Assembly: GCA_965198415.1 (NCBI GenBank)
Contig: CBDAPN010000012.1
Location: 32,842 to 96,841, forward strand
Reading direction: 5' to 3'
DNA from: Endozoicomonas sp965198415
GTDB lineage: Bacteria; Pseudomonadota; Gammaproteobacteria; Pseudomonadales; Endozoicomonadaceae
Length of the DNA stretch: 64,000 nt
Shown: positions 16,881-26,994 of the stretch, piece by piece
Numbering within the stretch: position 1 is the first letter of the stretch
Layout of the letters: each line of letters opens with the position of its first letter
Notes under the pieces: model-generated
The model's input: the letters and a program-made list of their open reading frames with translations, nothing else
The model's database searches: none
What the model was told of the DNA's origin: nothing
Made by a program: the position numbers and the translations under genes

Positions 16881-19478
16881 ATGGAAGTAGCCAACAACAA
16901 CAAACAAGACTCCCCACCGGGCTCGTTTGAACCAAACGCCAGCGCCGAACAAATCGCCAGCGAATCAGAACAAGGCGGCCGCCAACCGGTGGGCATGGCC
17001 AGAAACGTATTGCTGTCTGTCGCCCTTAGCTGGTCACTCTTTCAGCTTTGGAATGCATCGCCACTGCCGTACATTTTCAAATTTGGAATTTTTAACGACG
17101 GGCAGGCACGGGCCATTCACTTGGCTTTTGCTATCTTTCTGGCTTTTATCGCCTTTCCTGCCAGAAAAAAATCGTTTTCCAACCAAGTGCCCATCACCGA
17201 TTGGTTGCTGGCGTTTGCCGGCAGTTTCTCTGCCGCTTACCTCTATATTTTTCATCAGGAGCTGGCCAACCGTGCCGGCGCGCCCATTACACTGGATCTG
17301 GTGGCCGCAGGCACCGGCATGGTGCTGCTATTAGAAGCAACCCGTCGTGCACTAGGGCCACCGCTGATGGTGGTGGCGACAGTCTTTATAATTTACGCGT
17401 TTGCCGGCCCTTACATGCCGGACGTCATTGCCCACAAAGGGGCCAGTTTAAACAAGGCGTTATCGCACTTCTGGATCACCACCGAAGGTGTTTTTGGAGT
17501 GGCACTCGGGGTATCCACCAGCTTTGTGTTCCTGTTTGTACTGTTTGGTTCGCTGCTGGAAAAGGCCGGTGCGGGGCAATACTTTATTCAGGTGGCTTTC
17601 TCACTGTTAGGCCACCTTAAAGGTGGACCGGCCAAAGCGGCGGTGGTGTCATCGGGTCTTAGCGGCATTGTCTCCGGCTCCTCCATCGCCAATGTGGTAA
17701 CCACCGGTACGTTCACCATTCCCCTAATGAGGCGAGTGGGCTTCCCGGCTCACAAAGCCGGTGCCATTGAGGTGGCCGCTTCAACCAACGGCCAGTTGAC
17801 ACCGCCCGTTATGGGCGCTGCCGCGTTTTTGATGGTGGAATACGTCGGCATTTCCTACATCGACGTCATTCGCCACGCGCTGCTACCGGCGCTGATCTCC
17901 TACATCGCCCTGTTTTACATTGTGCACCTTGAGGCCCTTAAAGCCGGAATGGAGGGTTTACCAAGAAGTGTGACCCGCAGCAAAACCCGTGCGCTACTGT
18001 CCTTTACTGGCACATTTGCGGGGCTTTGCCTGCTTGGCGCTGGGGTCTATTACGGGGTTGGCTGGACACGGCAATACATGGGTGACTACGCCCTTGAAAC
18101 CATCGCGCTGGCACTCGTGGGCTGTTACCTGTTGCTACTGAAAGTGGCTGCCGCACAGCCGGATCTGACTCTAGACGACGAAATACGCAGCGTACCGGCC
18201 CCCGGCCCCACCATCAAACGGGGTCTTTACTACCTGCTGCCTTTAGTCGTTTTGCTCTGGTGTCTGACCGTTGAACGTTACTCTCCCGGCTTGTCTGCTT
18301 TTTGGGCAACGCTGGTGATGGTATTTATCACCCTGACCCATAAGACGCTGATCGATCTTTTTCGCCAAAAAGAGACGACCACCCACGTAAAAGAAGGCTT
18401 TTTTGACCTACTCGATGGCATGACCACCGGAGCCCGCAATATGATCGGGATCGGCGTGGCAACAGCAACTGCCGGTATCGTCGTGGGCGCAGTGACCTTA
18501 ACCGGCATTGGCTTGGTGATGACCGAATTTGTAGAGTGGGTCTCTGGCGGCAGTATCATGCTTATGCTGTTGTTTACCGCCGTGATCTGTCTGGTGCTGG
18601 GCATGGGGTTACCCACCACCGCCAACTACATCGTCGTTTCCACCCTGATGGCGCCGGTTATTGTCACCCTCGGCGCCCAGCACGGCTTGATCGTGCCGCT
18701 GATTGCCGTACATCTGTTTGTTTTCTACTTCGGTATTTTGGCAGACGACACGCCGCCGGTGGGGCTGGCAGCCTTTGCTGCTGCGGCTATCGCCCGTTCC
18801 GATCCGATCAAAACCGGGATTCAGGGCTTCACTTACGATATCCGCACCGCTGTGCTGCCGTTTATGTTTATCTTTAACACAGAGCTGCTGCTGATCGGTG
18901 TTGACAGTATCACCCAGTTGATCATTGTCGTCTTTGGCGCCATTGCCGCCATGCTGGTTTTTGCCACCGCCACCCAAGGCTACTGGCTGACTAAAAATCG
19001 CTGGTATGAAACTCTGGCACTGCTGTTGATCGCCTTCACTCTGTTCCGCCCGGACTTCTGGTGGGATAAAGTCTACCCGCCCTATAACGTCGTGGAAGGC
19101 AGGCAGATCACCACCGCCATTGCCAACTTACCCGATCAAGCCAAGGCACGACTGTGGGTGAGTGGCGAAACGCTCGAAGGCAAACCCGTAAAGCAGATGG
19201 TGATTCTGCCCGCAGGCGCTCAAGCCACGGCACAAGAGCGGTTTCGCCATATGGGGCTTGAGGTGCTGATCAACGGTGATGAGCTGCTTATTGACATGGT
19301 CGACTTCAACAGCGAGGCACAAAAAGTCGGCATTGACTTTGACTGGCAAATCCAGCGCCTTGAAATGCCGGTAGAGCGGTTACCGAAACAGCTGGTCTGG
19401 ATTCCTGCTCTGGCCCTGTTGCTGTTTATTTTTCTCGGGCAACGACGCCGGCAGAAAAATAGCCTGAAGGCTGCTTGA
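16881..19478 (+). CDS. TRAP transporter fused permease (4TM/12TM) with DUF3394 domain
   Basis: An 865-residue membrane protein fusing the small DctQ-like and large DctM-like permease parts, as is usual with TAXI binding proteins. A hydrophilic 35-residue N-tail precedes the membrane part. The large domain carries SGLSGIVSGSSIANVVTTG and ATPPVMGAAAFLM-like TPPVMGAAAFLMVEY signatures (about 255-320) and GMGLPTTANYIV and ADDTPPVGLAAFAAAAIA (about 575-640). The soluble segment at about 735-835 is the DUF3394-type C-terminal domain, ending in a final membrane helix and a basic RRRQK tail. It forms a Na+-driven importer with the upstream protein. Confidence 0.92.
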   Translation: MEVANNNKQDSPPGSFEPNASAEQIASESEQGGRQPVGMARNVLLSVALSWSLFQLWNASPLPYIFKFGIFNDGQARAIHLAFAIFLAFIAFPARKKSFSNQVPITDWLLAFAGSFSAAYLYIFHQELANRAGAPITLDLVAAGTGMVLLLEATRRALGPPLMVVATVFIIYAFAGPYMPDVIAHKGASLNKALSHFWITTEGVFGVALGVSTSFVFLFVLFGSLLEKAGAGQYFIQVAFSLLGHLKGGPAKAAVVSSGLSGIVSGSSIANVVTTGTFTIPLMRRVGFPAHKAGAIEVAASTNGQLTPPVMGAAAFLMVEYVGISYIDVIRHALLPALISYIALFYIVHLEALKAGMEGLPRSVTRSKTRALLSFTGTFAGLCLLGAGVYYGVGWTRQYMGDYALETIALALVGCYLLLLKVAAAQPDLTLDDEIRSVPAPGPTIKRGLYYLLPLVVLLWCLTVERYSPGLSAFWATLVMVFITLTHKTLIDLFRQKETTTHVKEGFFDLLDGMTTGARNMIGIGVATATAGIVVGAVTLTGIGLVMTEFVEWVSGGSIMLMLLFTAVICLVLGMGLPTTANYIVVSTLMAPVIVTLGAQHGLIVPLIAVHLFVFYFGILADDTPPVGLAAFAAAAIARSDPIKTGIQGFTYDIRTAVLPFMFIFNTELLLIGVDSITQLIIVVFGAIAAMLVFATATQGYWLTKNRWYETLALLLIAFTLFRPDFWWDKVYPPYNVVEGRQITTAIANLPDQAKARLWVSGETLEGKPVKQMVILPAGAQATAQERFRHMGLEVLINGDELLIDMVDFNSEAQKVGIDFDWQIQRLEMPVERLPKQLVWIPALALLLFIFLGQRRRQKNSLKAA

Positions 19479-19492
19479 GAAGGGAGCTGTGG

Positions 19493-19577
19493 GGCGACCC
19501 CGTCTAGGCGACCCCGTCTAGGCGACCCCGTCTAGGCGACCCCGTCTAGGCGACCCCGTCTAGGCGACCCCCTAGGC
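19493..19577 (+). repeat. 14-bp tandem repeat array
   Basis: Five perfect copies of GGCGACCCCGTCTA fill 19493-19562, followed by one partial unit (GGCGACCCCCTA...) to about 19577. It starts 15 nt past the TRAP permease stop and is much more GC-rich than the DNA after it. No open frame uses it. Confidence 0.9.
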
Positions 19578-19632
19578 AACCCCACAGCGATACAATAGCA
19601 AAGCGAGCCTGAACATTACCGGGTTTTTAAAA

Positions 19633-19656
19633 GGGCAGTCTCTCCTTGGACTGCCC
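19633..19656 (-). terminator. terminator hairpin (minus strand; possibly shared)
   Basis: GGGCAGTC (19633-19640) pairs over 8 bp with GACTGCCC (19649-19656). On the minus strand the stem is followed by TTTTAAAAA, a good rho-independent terminator for a gene read from the right (19735-20109). On the plus side it could also end the TRAP operon, though the T-run there is poor. Confidence 0.6.
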
Positions 19657-19734
19657 AGCACTTTCTGAGCAACGCTCTAAATAATAAAGCGAACAGTTTA
19701 AATCAAATAACTTACAGGGACTCCTTCCTCTGCA

Positions 19735-20109
19735 TCAGACCCACACGCAGGCGCCTGTTGCGTTACCCCTGAACGAACCTTCAGATAAAGCCTTTTTTTT
19801 GTATTTATTTTCAACCACTTTTTTACTCAAAGACTGCCTAAGAATTTTTATTTCGCAACTGTCACTTATCGACTGGCTTGACAGCAGTAAAGCACCATGA
19901 CTGAAAGAAACGTGATCAGACTGATTAGCAAAGTGTTTTGAAATTAAATAACCCTCAGTCATTTTTATTTTCCGAAGCGACTGGGTTCTGGTAAAACACC
20001 CGTAGCTGTAACCACTCCTTTCTAAAAGAGCGTGCTTAGATGTATCTTTTTCAGCAGCAGATAGATAGCCACTCGACCTTTGATCTGCTGGGGTTTGGGT
20101 TTTTAACAT
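19735..20109 (-). CDS. hypothetical protein, unknown family
   Basis: A 124-residue open frame with no family I recognise. It is Ser/Lys-rich (SQSISDSCEIKILRQSLSKK), has no signal peptide or membrane segment, and contains a KMTEGYLISKHFANQSDH stretch. Support for it being real: a strong terminator hairpin with a T-run lies 80 nt past its stop on the same strand, and its AT-rich composition matches the surrounding accessory DNA. Against it: the ribosome site is weak and there is no recognisable homology. Confidence 0.4.
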   Translation of the reverse strand: MLKTQTPADQRSSGYLSAAEKDTSKHALLERSGYSYGCFTRTQSLRKIKMTEGYLISKHFANQSDHVSFSHGALLLSSQSISDSCEIKILRQSLSKKVVENKYKKKALSEGSFRGNATGACVWV

Positions 20110-20904
20110 TCTGCTGCCTGTTCTGTTTATAACAAAATTCTGATATTGATGCGGTATCTAAACTCATCTTGTACAGTCAATTAAAAACTAACGTATTAAA
20201 TTCAATTAGCAAATGTATAACACACCAGTTAGTATTCCTAACAGATTCCCCCGCTGCCCTTTCTTCACGCAAACAATGAAGCTCAAAATAACACCCACTT
20301 TCCTATTCATAACGATCAACAAAAAAACCTTTAATTTGCTTAGCAAATAAATAAAGCGAATTTTACGTTTAAAATACAGTGATCAATCATCACGCCTAAC
20401 TGGGTTAAAAACTCACTCCCCTCCTCCCCATTCAGCCACTGACGTCTGCATGCCTTAAAAATGCGGAACGTAAGTTGCAATACCTGCCGCTTTGTTAGCC
20501 CGCCTGCTATCACGCGCCTGCTATCACGCGCCTGAGAACCCACCATTGCAAAGCAACAGCCGCTTAGGCTCGTAAAGTGGAAACCACCAAAGCTGAATGA
20601 ATTGAGGCAGCAGCATTAACAACCCATAGCCTCCTAATTACAGCAACATTTTTATAGTAATCAACAGGTTGAAAGGCTCACTTGAGAAAGTTAAACATGC
20701 ATAAACAGTGCCATAAAACAAAAAATACAGCTTTGCCGCTATTAAACCGGGTCAGTTTAAGAAAAATAACCAAATTAAAATGATGCAAGCATAAAAAAAC
20801 CGTCTAAAATTGATAAAATCAAAAAAATAATCATTGAATTCTCAATCAAAATATGAAATTTGCCATTCTCATGTTATTAATTGATTAATGACCGGACCAA
20901 TTGT
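20110..20904. other. AT-rich intergenic region before sdaC
   Basis: About 790 nt without a gene that I can support. It contains two and a half tandem copies of the 14-mer CGCCTGCTATCACG (20501-20534). The AT-rich tract 20640-20900 presumably includes the sdaC promoter. A 68-codon minus-strand frame at 20340-20546 overlaps the repeat and looks fortuitous. Confidence 0.4.
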
Positions 20905-22167
20905 ATGTCACAAACTTTGAGTCAAAGCACTGATGTCTCATCGGGAGGATGGGAAAAACGTGATACCGAATGGATGCTCACACTGTTTGGCACTGCCATC
21001 GGTGCCGGGGTACTTTTTCTGCCCATCAACGCTGGCCTTGGTGGAATCTGGCCCCTAATTCTGATGACACTCATCATTGGCCCAATGACGTTTCTGGCCC
21101 ACCGCGGCCTGAATCGGCTCTGCCTCTCCTCCACCAACCCCCAAGCCAACATCACCGAAACAGTCACCGAACACTTTGGCGAGAATGCTGGCAGCCTGAT
21201 CACATTTTGCTATTTCGCCTCCATTTTCCCGATTCTTTTGATCTATGGCATCGGCATTACCAATACGATCAGTTCATTACTGGTGAACCAGCTGGAACTC
21301 GAAGCACCAAGCCGAGCCATATTGAGCCTTGTTTTGGTGCTGACGATGGTCAGCGTTATGGTGGCGGGTCAAAAGATTGTATTAAAGGTGACCAACGCTA
21401 TTGTCTACCCACTGATTATCGTGCTCTTTGGCACCTCGATTTACCTGATTCCACAATGGAACACAGCACAATTTGAAGCGACTGTTACCGTCGCTGATTT
21501 TTTCAAGACCGTCTTCCTGACCATTCCGGTGCTGGTCTTTTCCTTTAACCATTCACCGGCCATTTCCTCGTTTGCATCGGCCTATCGCCAGGAGCTGGGG
21601 GATCAGGCTGAACCTCACACCAGCAAAGCGCTGCTGCGAACCACACTGTTATTGGTGGGTTTCACCATGTTCTTTGTCTACAGCTGTGTTCTGGCGCTAT
21701 CGCCTGCGGAGCTGTTGCAGGCCAAGGCCACTAACCTGCCCATCCTGTCAATCTTCGCTGAACGCACTGAGAACCAGATGTTTGCCTGGCTAGCTCAGAT
21801 CGTTGCCATTGTTGCCATTGCTTCTTCTTTCTTTGGCCATTACATGGGCGCCCGTGAAGGCTTGCAAGGCATTATGGTTCAACGTGCCAAAGCCAGAGGA
21901 CAGAGTGTCAATCTGAAAGCGATTGACCGGGGAATTATCGTTTTTATTACCCTTTCGGTCTGGCTGGTTGCTTATCTGAACGTCAGCGTCATGGGCATGA
22001 TTGAGGCACTGGTTGCACCGGTGTTGGCGGTCATTCTGTTTATTTTACCGGTCTATGCCACCCATAAAATCCCGGCCATGGCGCCATACCGCACAAAAGC
22101 CAATGTTTTTACTGTAGTGATGGGGCTGATTGCAATTACCGGGTTCATTACCTCACAGCTGATTTAA
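20905..22167 (+). CDS. sdaC: serine/H+ symporter SdaC-like (HAAAP family)
   Basis: Inner-membrane amino-acid permease of the hydroxy/aromatic amino acid permease family. ATG 20905 is chosen over a TTG at 20881 because the family starts shortly before the WEKRDTEWML segment. About eleven membrane helices; TLFGTAIGAGVLFLPINAGLGG (two blocks, about residues 25-46) and MTFLAHRGLNRL match E. coli SdaC closely. The protein is about 420 residues, as in E. coli (429). It is followed 152 nt later by an L-serine deaminase, the same pairing as E. coli sdaC-sdaB, so it most likely imports serine for catabolism. Confidence 0.9.
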   Translation: MSQTLSQSTDVSSGGWEKRDTEWMLTLFGTAIGAGVLFLPINAGLGGIWPLILMTLIIGPMTFLAHRGLNRLCLSSTNPQANITETVTEHFGENAGSLITFCYFASIFPILLIYGIGITNTISSLLVNQLELEAPSRAILSLVLVLTMVSVMVAGQKIVLKVTNAIVYPLIIVLFGTSIYLIPQWNTAQFEATVTVADFFKTVFLTIPVLVFSFNHSPAISSFASAYRQELGDQAEPHTSKALLRTTLLLVGFTMFFVYSCVLALSPAELLQAKATNLPILSIFAERTENQMFAWLAQIVAIVAIASSFFGHYMGAREGLQGIMVQRAKARGQSVNLKAIDRGIIVFITLSVWLVAYLNVSVMGMIEALVAPVLAVILFILPVYATHKIPAMAPYRTKANVFTVVMGLIAITGFITSQLI

Positions 22168-22319
22168 CAAACACCATACAACACAGTGCTCAAGGGTGCT
22201 TTTTAAACGCTATCCGTTGCGAATAAATCACCCAAGCGCTGCAAGAACAGGCTGCCAAGGAAGCCGCCCGGCCACCATTAAACGGTTAATGCAACACTAA
22301 TAACGAGTCAGAAAATACC

Positions 22320-23723
22320 ATGCTCAGTATCTTTGATATCTTCAAAACGGGCATTGGCCCCTCCAGTTCTCACACGGTTGGCCCAATGTGGGCAGGCCAG
22401 CGCTTTCTAGCCGAGCTTGGTGAAAAAGGGTTGCTCACCCGCATTGCCTCAGTGCGCGTTGGCCTCTACGGCTCTTTGGCACTCACTGGCATTGGCCACG
22501 GTACCGATAAAGCCACCCTGTTAGGTCTGGCAGGCTACCAGCCAGACACCATCGACCCCGATGAAGCAGAGCGGGTCTTTGCACAGATTAAATCCAACAA
22601 AACCCTGCCACTGGCCGGACAACACACCATTGAATTTGATTACCACCAGCACCTGATATTCCATCACGGTGAAACCTTGCCAGAGCACCCCAACGGCATG
22701 CGGATTTTTGCTGCTGACGACAGCGGCGAGGTGATCTATTTCAAGTCTTATCTGTCCATTGGCGGCGGCTTTGTGGTCTGCGCTGATGAGTACAATCAAC
22801 CACAGGTTACTGAGCAAAACAGCTGCAACCTCCCCTACCCGTTTCAATCTGCTCAAGAGCTGCTGCGGCTGTGTAAAGCGCACGACTTAACCATTGCACA
22901 ACTGGCCATAGAAAATGAAGTGGCTCGCCACCTAGGCGACAGGGAGCAGGTTAATAACAAGATTGACGCCATCTGGGCAGTAATGAGCGCCTGTATTGAG
23001 CGAGGACTGCAACAAGAAGGCACCCTGCCCGTCAGCGGACTCAAGCGCCGGGCTGCCGATCTCAATAAAGCTCTGGCCAACCAATCCACGTTAATGGATC
23101 ACTTCGCCATAATGGACTGGATAACCCTGTTTGCCATGGCTGTTAACGAAGAAAACGCCTGCGGTGGCCGGGTGGTAACGGCCCCCACCAACGGTGCGGC
23201 GGGTGTGATTCCTGCCACTTTGGCCTACTACACCCGGTTTGTCTCCTGCAACAACCGCCAAGGAATTCGCGACTTTATCGCCACTGCCGCCGCCATCGGC
23301 TCACTGATCAAAATGAACGCCTCCATCTCCGGTGCCGAAGCAGGTTGTCAGGCTGAAGTTGGCTCCGCCTGCTCAATGGCCGCTGCTGCCCTCGCCGCCG
23401 TTCAGGGCGCCTCCATAGAGCAAGTGGAAAATGCCGCAGAGATCGGCATGGAGCACCATCTAGGCATGACCTGCGACCCCATTGCCGGGTTAGTGCAAAT
23501 TCCCTGCATTGAGCGCAACGGGATGGCGGCCATCAAAGCCATCAATGCGGCGCGTCTGGCACTACGGGGAGACGGCAGCCACGCCGTTTCACTCGATAGC
23601 TGCATTGAAACCATGTACCGCACCGGTCTCGACTTACAGGCCAAATACCGGGAAACCTCCCTCGGCGGGCTGGCCATTCATGCGAAGGCTCAGCCGATTA
23701 AACTGGTCGATGCCGCCCCCTAA
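22320..23723 (+). CDS. sdaA: L-serine ammonia-lyase (iron-sulfur type)
   Basis: Single-chain L-serine deaminase of 467 residues (E. coli SdaA/SdaB are 454-455), converting serine to pyruvate and ammonia. It opens with the regulatory beta-domain signature MLSIFDIFKTGIGPSSSHTVGPM. The catalytic alpha-domain has APTNGAAGVIPA and the cysteines for an oxygen-sensitive 4Fe-4S cluster in EAGCQAEVGSACSMAA, MTCDPIAGLV and IPCIERN. SdaA and SdaB cannot be told apart from sequence alone; the sdaC neighbour would argue for the SdaB role. Confidence 0.95.
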   Translation: MLSIFDIFKTGIGPSSSHTVGPMWAGQRFLAELGEKGLLTRIASVRVGLYGSLALTGIGHGTDKATLLGLAGYQPDTIDPDEAERVFAQIKSNKTLPLAGQHTIEFDYHQHLIFHHGETLPEHPNGMRIFAADDSGEVIYFKSYLSIGGGFVVCADEYNQPQVTEQNSCNLPYPFQSAQELLRLCKAHDLTIAQLAIENEVARHLGDREQVNNKIDAIWAVMSACIERGLQQEGTLPVSGLKRRAADLNKALANQSTLMDHFAIMDWITLFAMAVNEENACGGRVVTAPTNGAAGVIPATLAYYTRFVSCNNRQGIRDFIATAAAIGSLIKMNASISGAEAGCQAEVGSACSMAAAALAAVQGASIEQVENAAEIGMEHHLGMTCDPIAGLVQIPCIERNGMAAIKAINAARLALRGDGSHAVSLDSCIETMYRTGLDLQAKYRETSLGGLAIHAKAQPIKLVDAAP

Positions 23724-23782
23724 TGAAGTACCCATAAGCCCAGCCCACCGGTCAGCCCAACAAAATAAGCATCGTATTAATT

Positions 23783-23812
23783 AAAAAGGCGAAGCCCACA
23801 GACTTCGCCTTT
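23783..23812 (-). terminator. rho-independent terminator of htpG
   Basis: AAAGGCGAAG (23785-23794) pairs perfectly over 10 bp with CTTCGCCTTT (23803-23812). Read on the minus strand the stem is followed by TTAATTAATAC after the stem's own T-run, 37 nt past the htpG stop. On the plus strand it is a plausible weaker terminator for sdaA, which converges. Confidence 0.8.
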
Positions 23813-23848
23813 GAGGTGTACCTGAACAGGTAACAAAGGAGGGAGTAC

Positions 23849-25762
23849 TTAAACCGCCATTTCCAACAACAGCTTGTTGAGCCGCTGCACATAAGTCGCC
23901 GGATCGTCCAGTTGTCCGCCTGCGGCCAGGTTGGCCTGATCAAACACGACCCGGGTCAGATCCGCAAAACGGTCTTCATCGACCTCGTGATCCAGACGGT
24001 TGACCAGAGGGTGGCTGGGGTTGATTTCAAAGATCGGCTTCGACTCCGGCATGCTCTGACCCGCCGCTTCCATCATACGACGCATCTGCAAGCCCATATC
24101 GTTCTGCCCCATGACCAGACACGCGGGAGAGTCGGTCAGACGGTGGGTTACGCGGACATCTTCAACATCGCCAGTCAAAACATCTTTGATGCGTTTTACC
24201 AGATCCTCGTTCTCTTTCGCTGCGTCTTCCTGAGCTTTTTTCTCTTCTTCAGAGTCCAGCTTGCCAAGGTCAAGGTCGCCACGGCCAATATCCACAAACG
24301 ATTTACCGTCAAACTCAAACAGGTTAGACATCAGCCACTCATCCACCCGATCCGAGAGCAGCAGAACTTCCAGGCCTTTTTTACGGAACACTTCCAGATG
24401 GGGGCTGCTGGCAGCGGCTTTTGGGGTTTCAGCACTGATGTAGTAAATTTTGTCCTGCCCTTCCTGCATCCGTGATACATAGCCTTCAAGGGACTGATCT
24501 TGATCGGCTCCTTTGCTCTCGGTGCTGGTGAAACGCAACAATTTGGCAATGCGCTCGCGATTGGCATAATCTTCCGCCGGTCCTTCTTTGAGAACCTGAC
24601 CGAACTCCGCCCAAAACTTGCTGTACTCTTGCGGTTCTTTTTTGGCCAGCTTTTCCAGCATGTCCAGCGCGCGCTTGGTCAGTGCGGTTTTCATGCTGTC
24701 TACCGCCGGGTCTTTTTGCAGAATTTCACGGGAGACGTTCAAAGAGAGGTTGTTGGAGTCCACCACCCCTTTGATAAAGCGCAGGTACATGGGCAGGAAC
24801 TCTTCCGCCTGATCCATGATGAACACCCGTTGCACGTACAGCTTCAGGCCTTTTTGCATGTCCCGGTTGTAGAGGTCAAAGGGCGCTTTAGCCGGAATGA
24901 ACAGCAGGCTGTTGTACTCTAACTTGCCCTCTACCCGGTTATGGCTCCACTTCAGCGGATCGGTGTGGTCGTGGCTGATGTGTTTATAAAACTCTTTGTA
25001 CTCATCATCGGTGATCTCGCTGCGAGAGCGGGTCCAAAGGGCTTTGGCGGTGTTAACGGTTTCCCATTCGGGCGCTTGGTCGCTGGCCTCTTTTTCTTCG
25101 TCTGCTTCTGTGGCCATCGCTTCCTTACGCATCAGAATGGGTATGGAGATATGGTCTGAGTATTTGCGGATGATGTTACGCAGGCGCCAACCGTCGGCAA
25201 ACTCTTCCGCTTCCGGCTTCAGGTGCAAAATGATAGCGGTGCCACGTTTCTCTTTTTCAATGGCCTCAACGGTGAATTCACCGGAGCCGTCAGACACCCA
25301 ACGCACGCCCTGAGTAGTATCAGCTTTGCAGGTTTCAACGGTGACTTTGTCAGCCACGATAAAGGCGGAATAGAAACCGACACCAAACTGGCCAATCAGT
25401 TGCGTGTCTTTTTTCTGGTCACCGGTGAGGTTTTGCAGGAAGTCTGCCGTACCGGATTTGGCGATGGTGCCTAAATGGGTAATGACATCTTCCCGATTCA
25501 TTCCAATACCGTTGTCTTCGATAGTGACGGTTTTGGCCTCGGCGTCAAAATCGACCCGAATTTCAAGTTGCGGGTCTTTTGCCAGTAAAGCACTGTTGTG
25601 CAGCGCTTCGTAACGGAGTTTGTCCACGGCATCCGACGCGTTGGAAATCAGCTCTCGTAAAAAGATTTCCCGATTGGAGTAGAGGGAGTGGATCATCAGG
25701 TGCAGCAGCTGCTTTACCTCAGTCTGAAAACCCAGCGTCTCTTTTTTTGTCTCGACTGTCAT
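23849..25762 (-). CDS. htpG: chaperone protein HtpG (Hsp90)
   Basis: ATP-dependent homodimeric chaperone. The 637 residues match the family (624 in E. coli). N-terminal GHKL ATPase: FLRELISNASDAVDKLR, the IEDNGIGMNREDVITHLGTIAKSGT block (Bergerat-type motif, about 85-110) and GQFGVGFYSAFIVADKV (about 125). The middle domain has the RVFIMDQAEEFLP and NVSREILQ motifs with the catalytic Arg nearby. The C-terminal dimerisation part is present to the end. Its monocistronic minus-strand unit is bounded by a clear terminator. Confidence 0.97.
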   Translation of the reverse strand: MTVETKKETLGFQTEVKQLLHLMIHSLYSNREIFLRELISNASDAVDKLRYEALHNSALLAKDPQLEIRVDFDAEAKTVTIEDNGIGMNREDVITHLGTIAKSGTADFLQNLTGDQKKDTQLIGQFGVGFYSAFIVADKVTVETCKADTTQGVRWVSDGSGEFTVEAIEKEKRGTAIILHLKPEAEEFADGWRLRNIIRKYSDHISIPILMRKEAMATEADEEKEASDQAPEWETVNTAKALWTRSRSEITDDEYKEFYKHISHDHTDPLKWSHNRVEGKLEYNSLLFIPAKAPFDLYNRDMQKGLKLYVQRVFIMDQAEEFLPMYLRFIKGVVDSNNLSLNVSREILQKDPAVDSMKTALTKRALDMLEKLAKKEPQEYSKFWAEFGQVLKEGPAEDYANRERIAKLLRFTSTESKGADQDQSLEGYVSRMQEGQDKIYYISAETPKAAASSPHLEVFRKKGLEVLLLSDRVDEWLMSNLFEFDGKSFVDIGRGDLDLGKLDSEEEKKAQEDAAKENEDLVKRIKDVLTGDVEDVRVTHRLTDSPACLVMGQNDMGLQMRRMMEAAGQSMPESKPIFEINPSHPLVNRLDHEVDEDRFADLTRVVFDQANLAAGGQLDDPATYVQRLNKLLLEMAV

Positions 25763-25916
25763 TGGAACCTCAACTTCTATCTAGCAAACGTTCTATTTAT
25801 CACACAGAGTCTGTTGATAGTCAGGAGATATGGGCGGCAATCGAGATTTCAAGGCTTTTTAAAAATTACCCGAAAAACAACACATTTTCTGCAGCTTTTT
25901 CTGCCCCAACAACGGC

Positions 25917-26627
25917 TCAGCTATTGGGCAAATTATACTCACAAAGCACCTCCAGCACCCTTGAATGAAACTCCCTGCTGTAGAGGATGACCACAACCAA
26001 CATGGCGACCAGCATCATGATCTTCGGCCCGATAAACCAACTTAATGTGGCCACAGCAAAATAATAGCCGCGCAAGCCATAGTTAAAATGGGTGGCGGCC
26101 AGGGTCATAATAAAACCACACGCCTGTGCATAGCGCTGCTGTTTTACCCGATCATCTTTTACCTCACCGGCCAAAGGCGCACTGCCCATGACCACACAGG
26201 CGGAATTATAGAGCCGCAAGCTCCAGGTAAACTCAAAAAATGAATAGATGAAAATAACCACCATAACCAGCATTTTCAGCTCACACAGCTCCCGGGTATT
26301 GTGGTTAACAAAAGGAATCGTCGCCAGCACATCAATGGCCTGCTCCGAGGCAGCGATGGCCGCAATCAAGCCGGCCATCACGAAAATGGAAGTGGAGGCA
26401 AAAAAACTCACGCTCGCGCGCAGGTTGCTTAACAAGCTGGCATCGGCCACTCGATTTTCCCGCTCCAGAATACGCATCATCCAGATGCTATGACACCGAC
26501 CCAATGCACTTGAGAGGCAAACCGTACTGTTGGCCTTATAACTGGCATAAAGGGTGTAACTGATCCAGCTCACCAACAAAAACCCCAACGCCAAGTAATC
26601 CAATGGGCTACCCGCACTTTGCAACAT
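25917..26627 (-). CDS. DUF599 membrane protein
   Basis: A 236-residue inner-membrane protein with four or five hydrophobic segments, a WISYTLYA motif near residue 20, a WMMRILERENRVADASLLSN cytoplasmic stretch (about residues 48-68) and FFEFTWSLRLYN-type conserved helix. These are characteristic of the DUF599 family, whose function is unknown. It is read on the same strand upstream of htpG, separated by about 150 nt. Confidence 0.85.
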   Translation of the reverse strand: MLQSAGSPLDYLALGFLLVSWISYTLYASYKANSTVCLSSALGRCHSIWMMRILERENRVADASLLSNLRASVSFFASTSIFVMAGLIAAIAASEQAIDVLATIPFVNHNTRELCELKMLVMVVIFIYSFFEFTWSLRLYNSACVVMGSAPLAGEVKDDRVKQQRYAQACGFIMTLAATHFNYGLRGYYFAVATLSWFIGPKIMMLVAMLVVVILYSREFHSRVLEVLCEYNLPNS

Positions 26628-26994
26628 ACTGACTCACCCTTTATTCGAATAGCCCATAAATTAACTCAACTCTACCCCAAGGCATGTAACAACCCCTACC
26701 CGCCCACTGATGCATGAATCAAACCGCAGAGGCTTGGCAAAAACCGTACTCTGCAAAACGACGCGGCATTGCACCAACCACGCAGTTGTCATTTTTACAG
26801 TGCGTCGTAGGAGGGATAACGTTAAAAACTTCGGCAAGCGCAACGAAAGAAATTAAGCCGCTTTCAACGGCCACTCTATTGATGCACAATGACAAGCCAA
26901 TTTCTGTGGCTTTTCACTATAGCCCAGCGATTTAATGTAGCCTGTAATACGCTTTGGGAACAAAATCATGCCTTAGAGCGCACACGGAGAATCA
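26628..26994. other. intergenic region
   Basis: About 365 nt between divergently read DUF599 and the small membrane protein gene. Short frames on both strands have no recognisable character. It should contain two promoters; no repeat or RNA gene is apparent. Confidence 0.35.
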
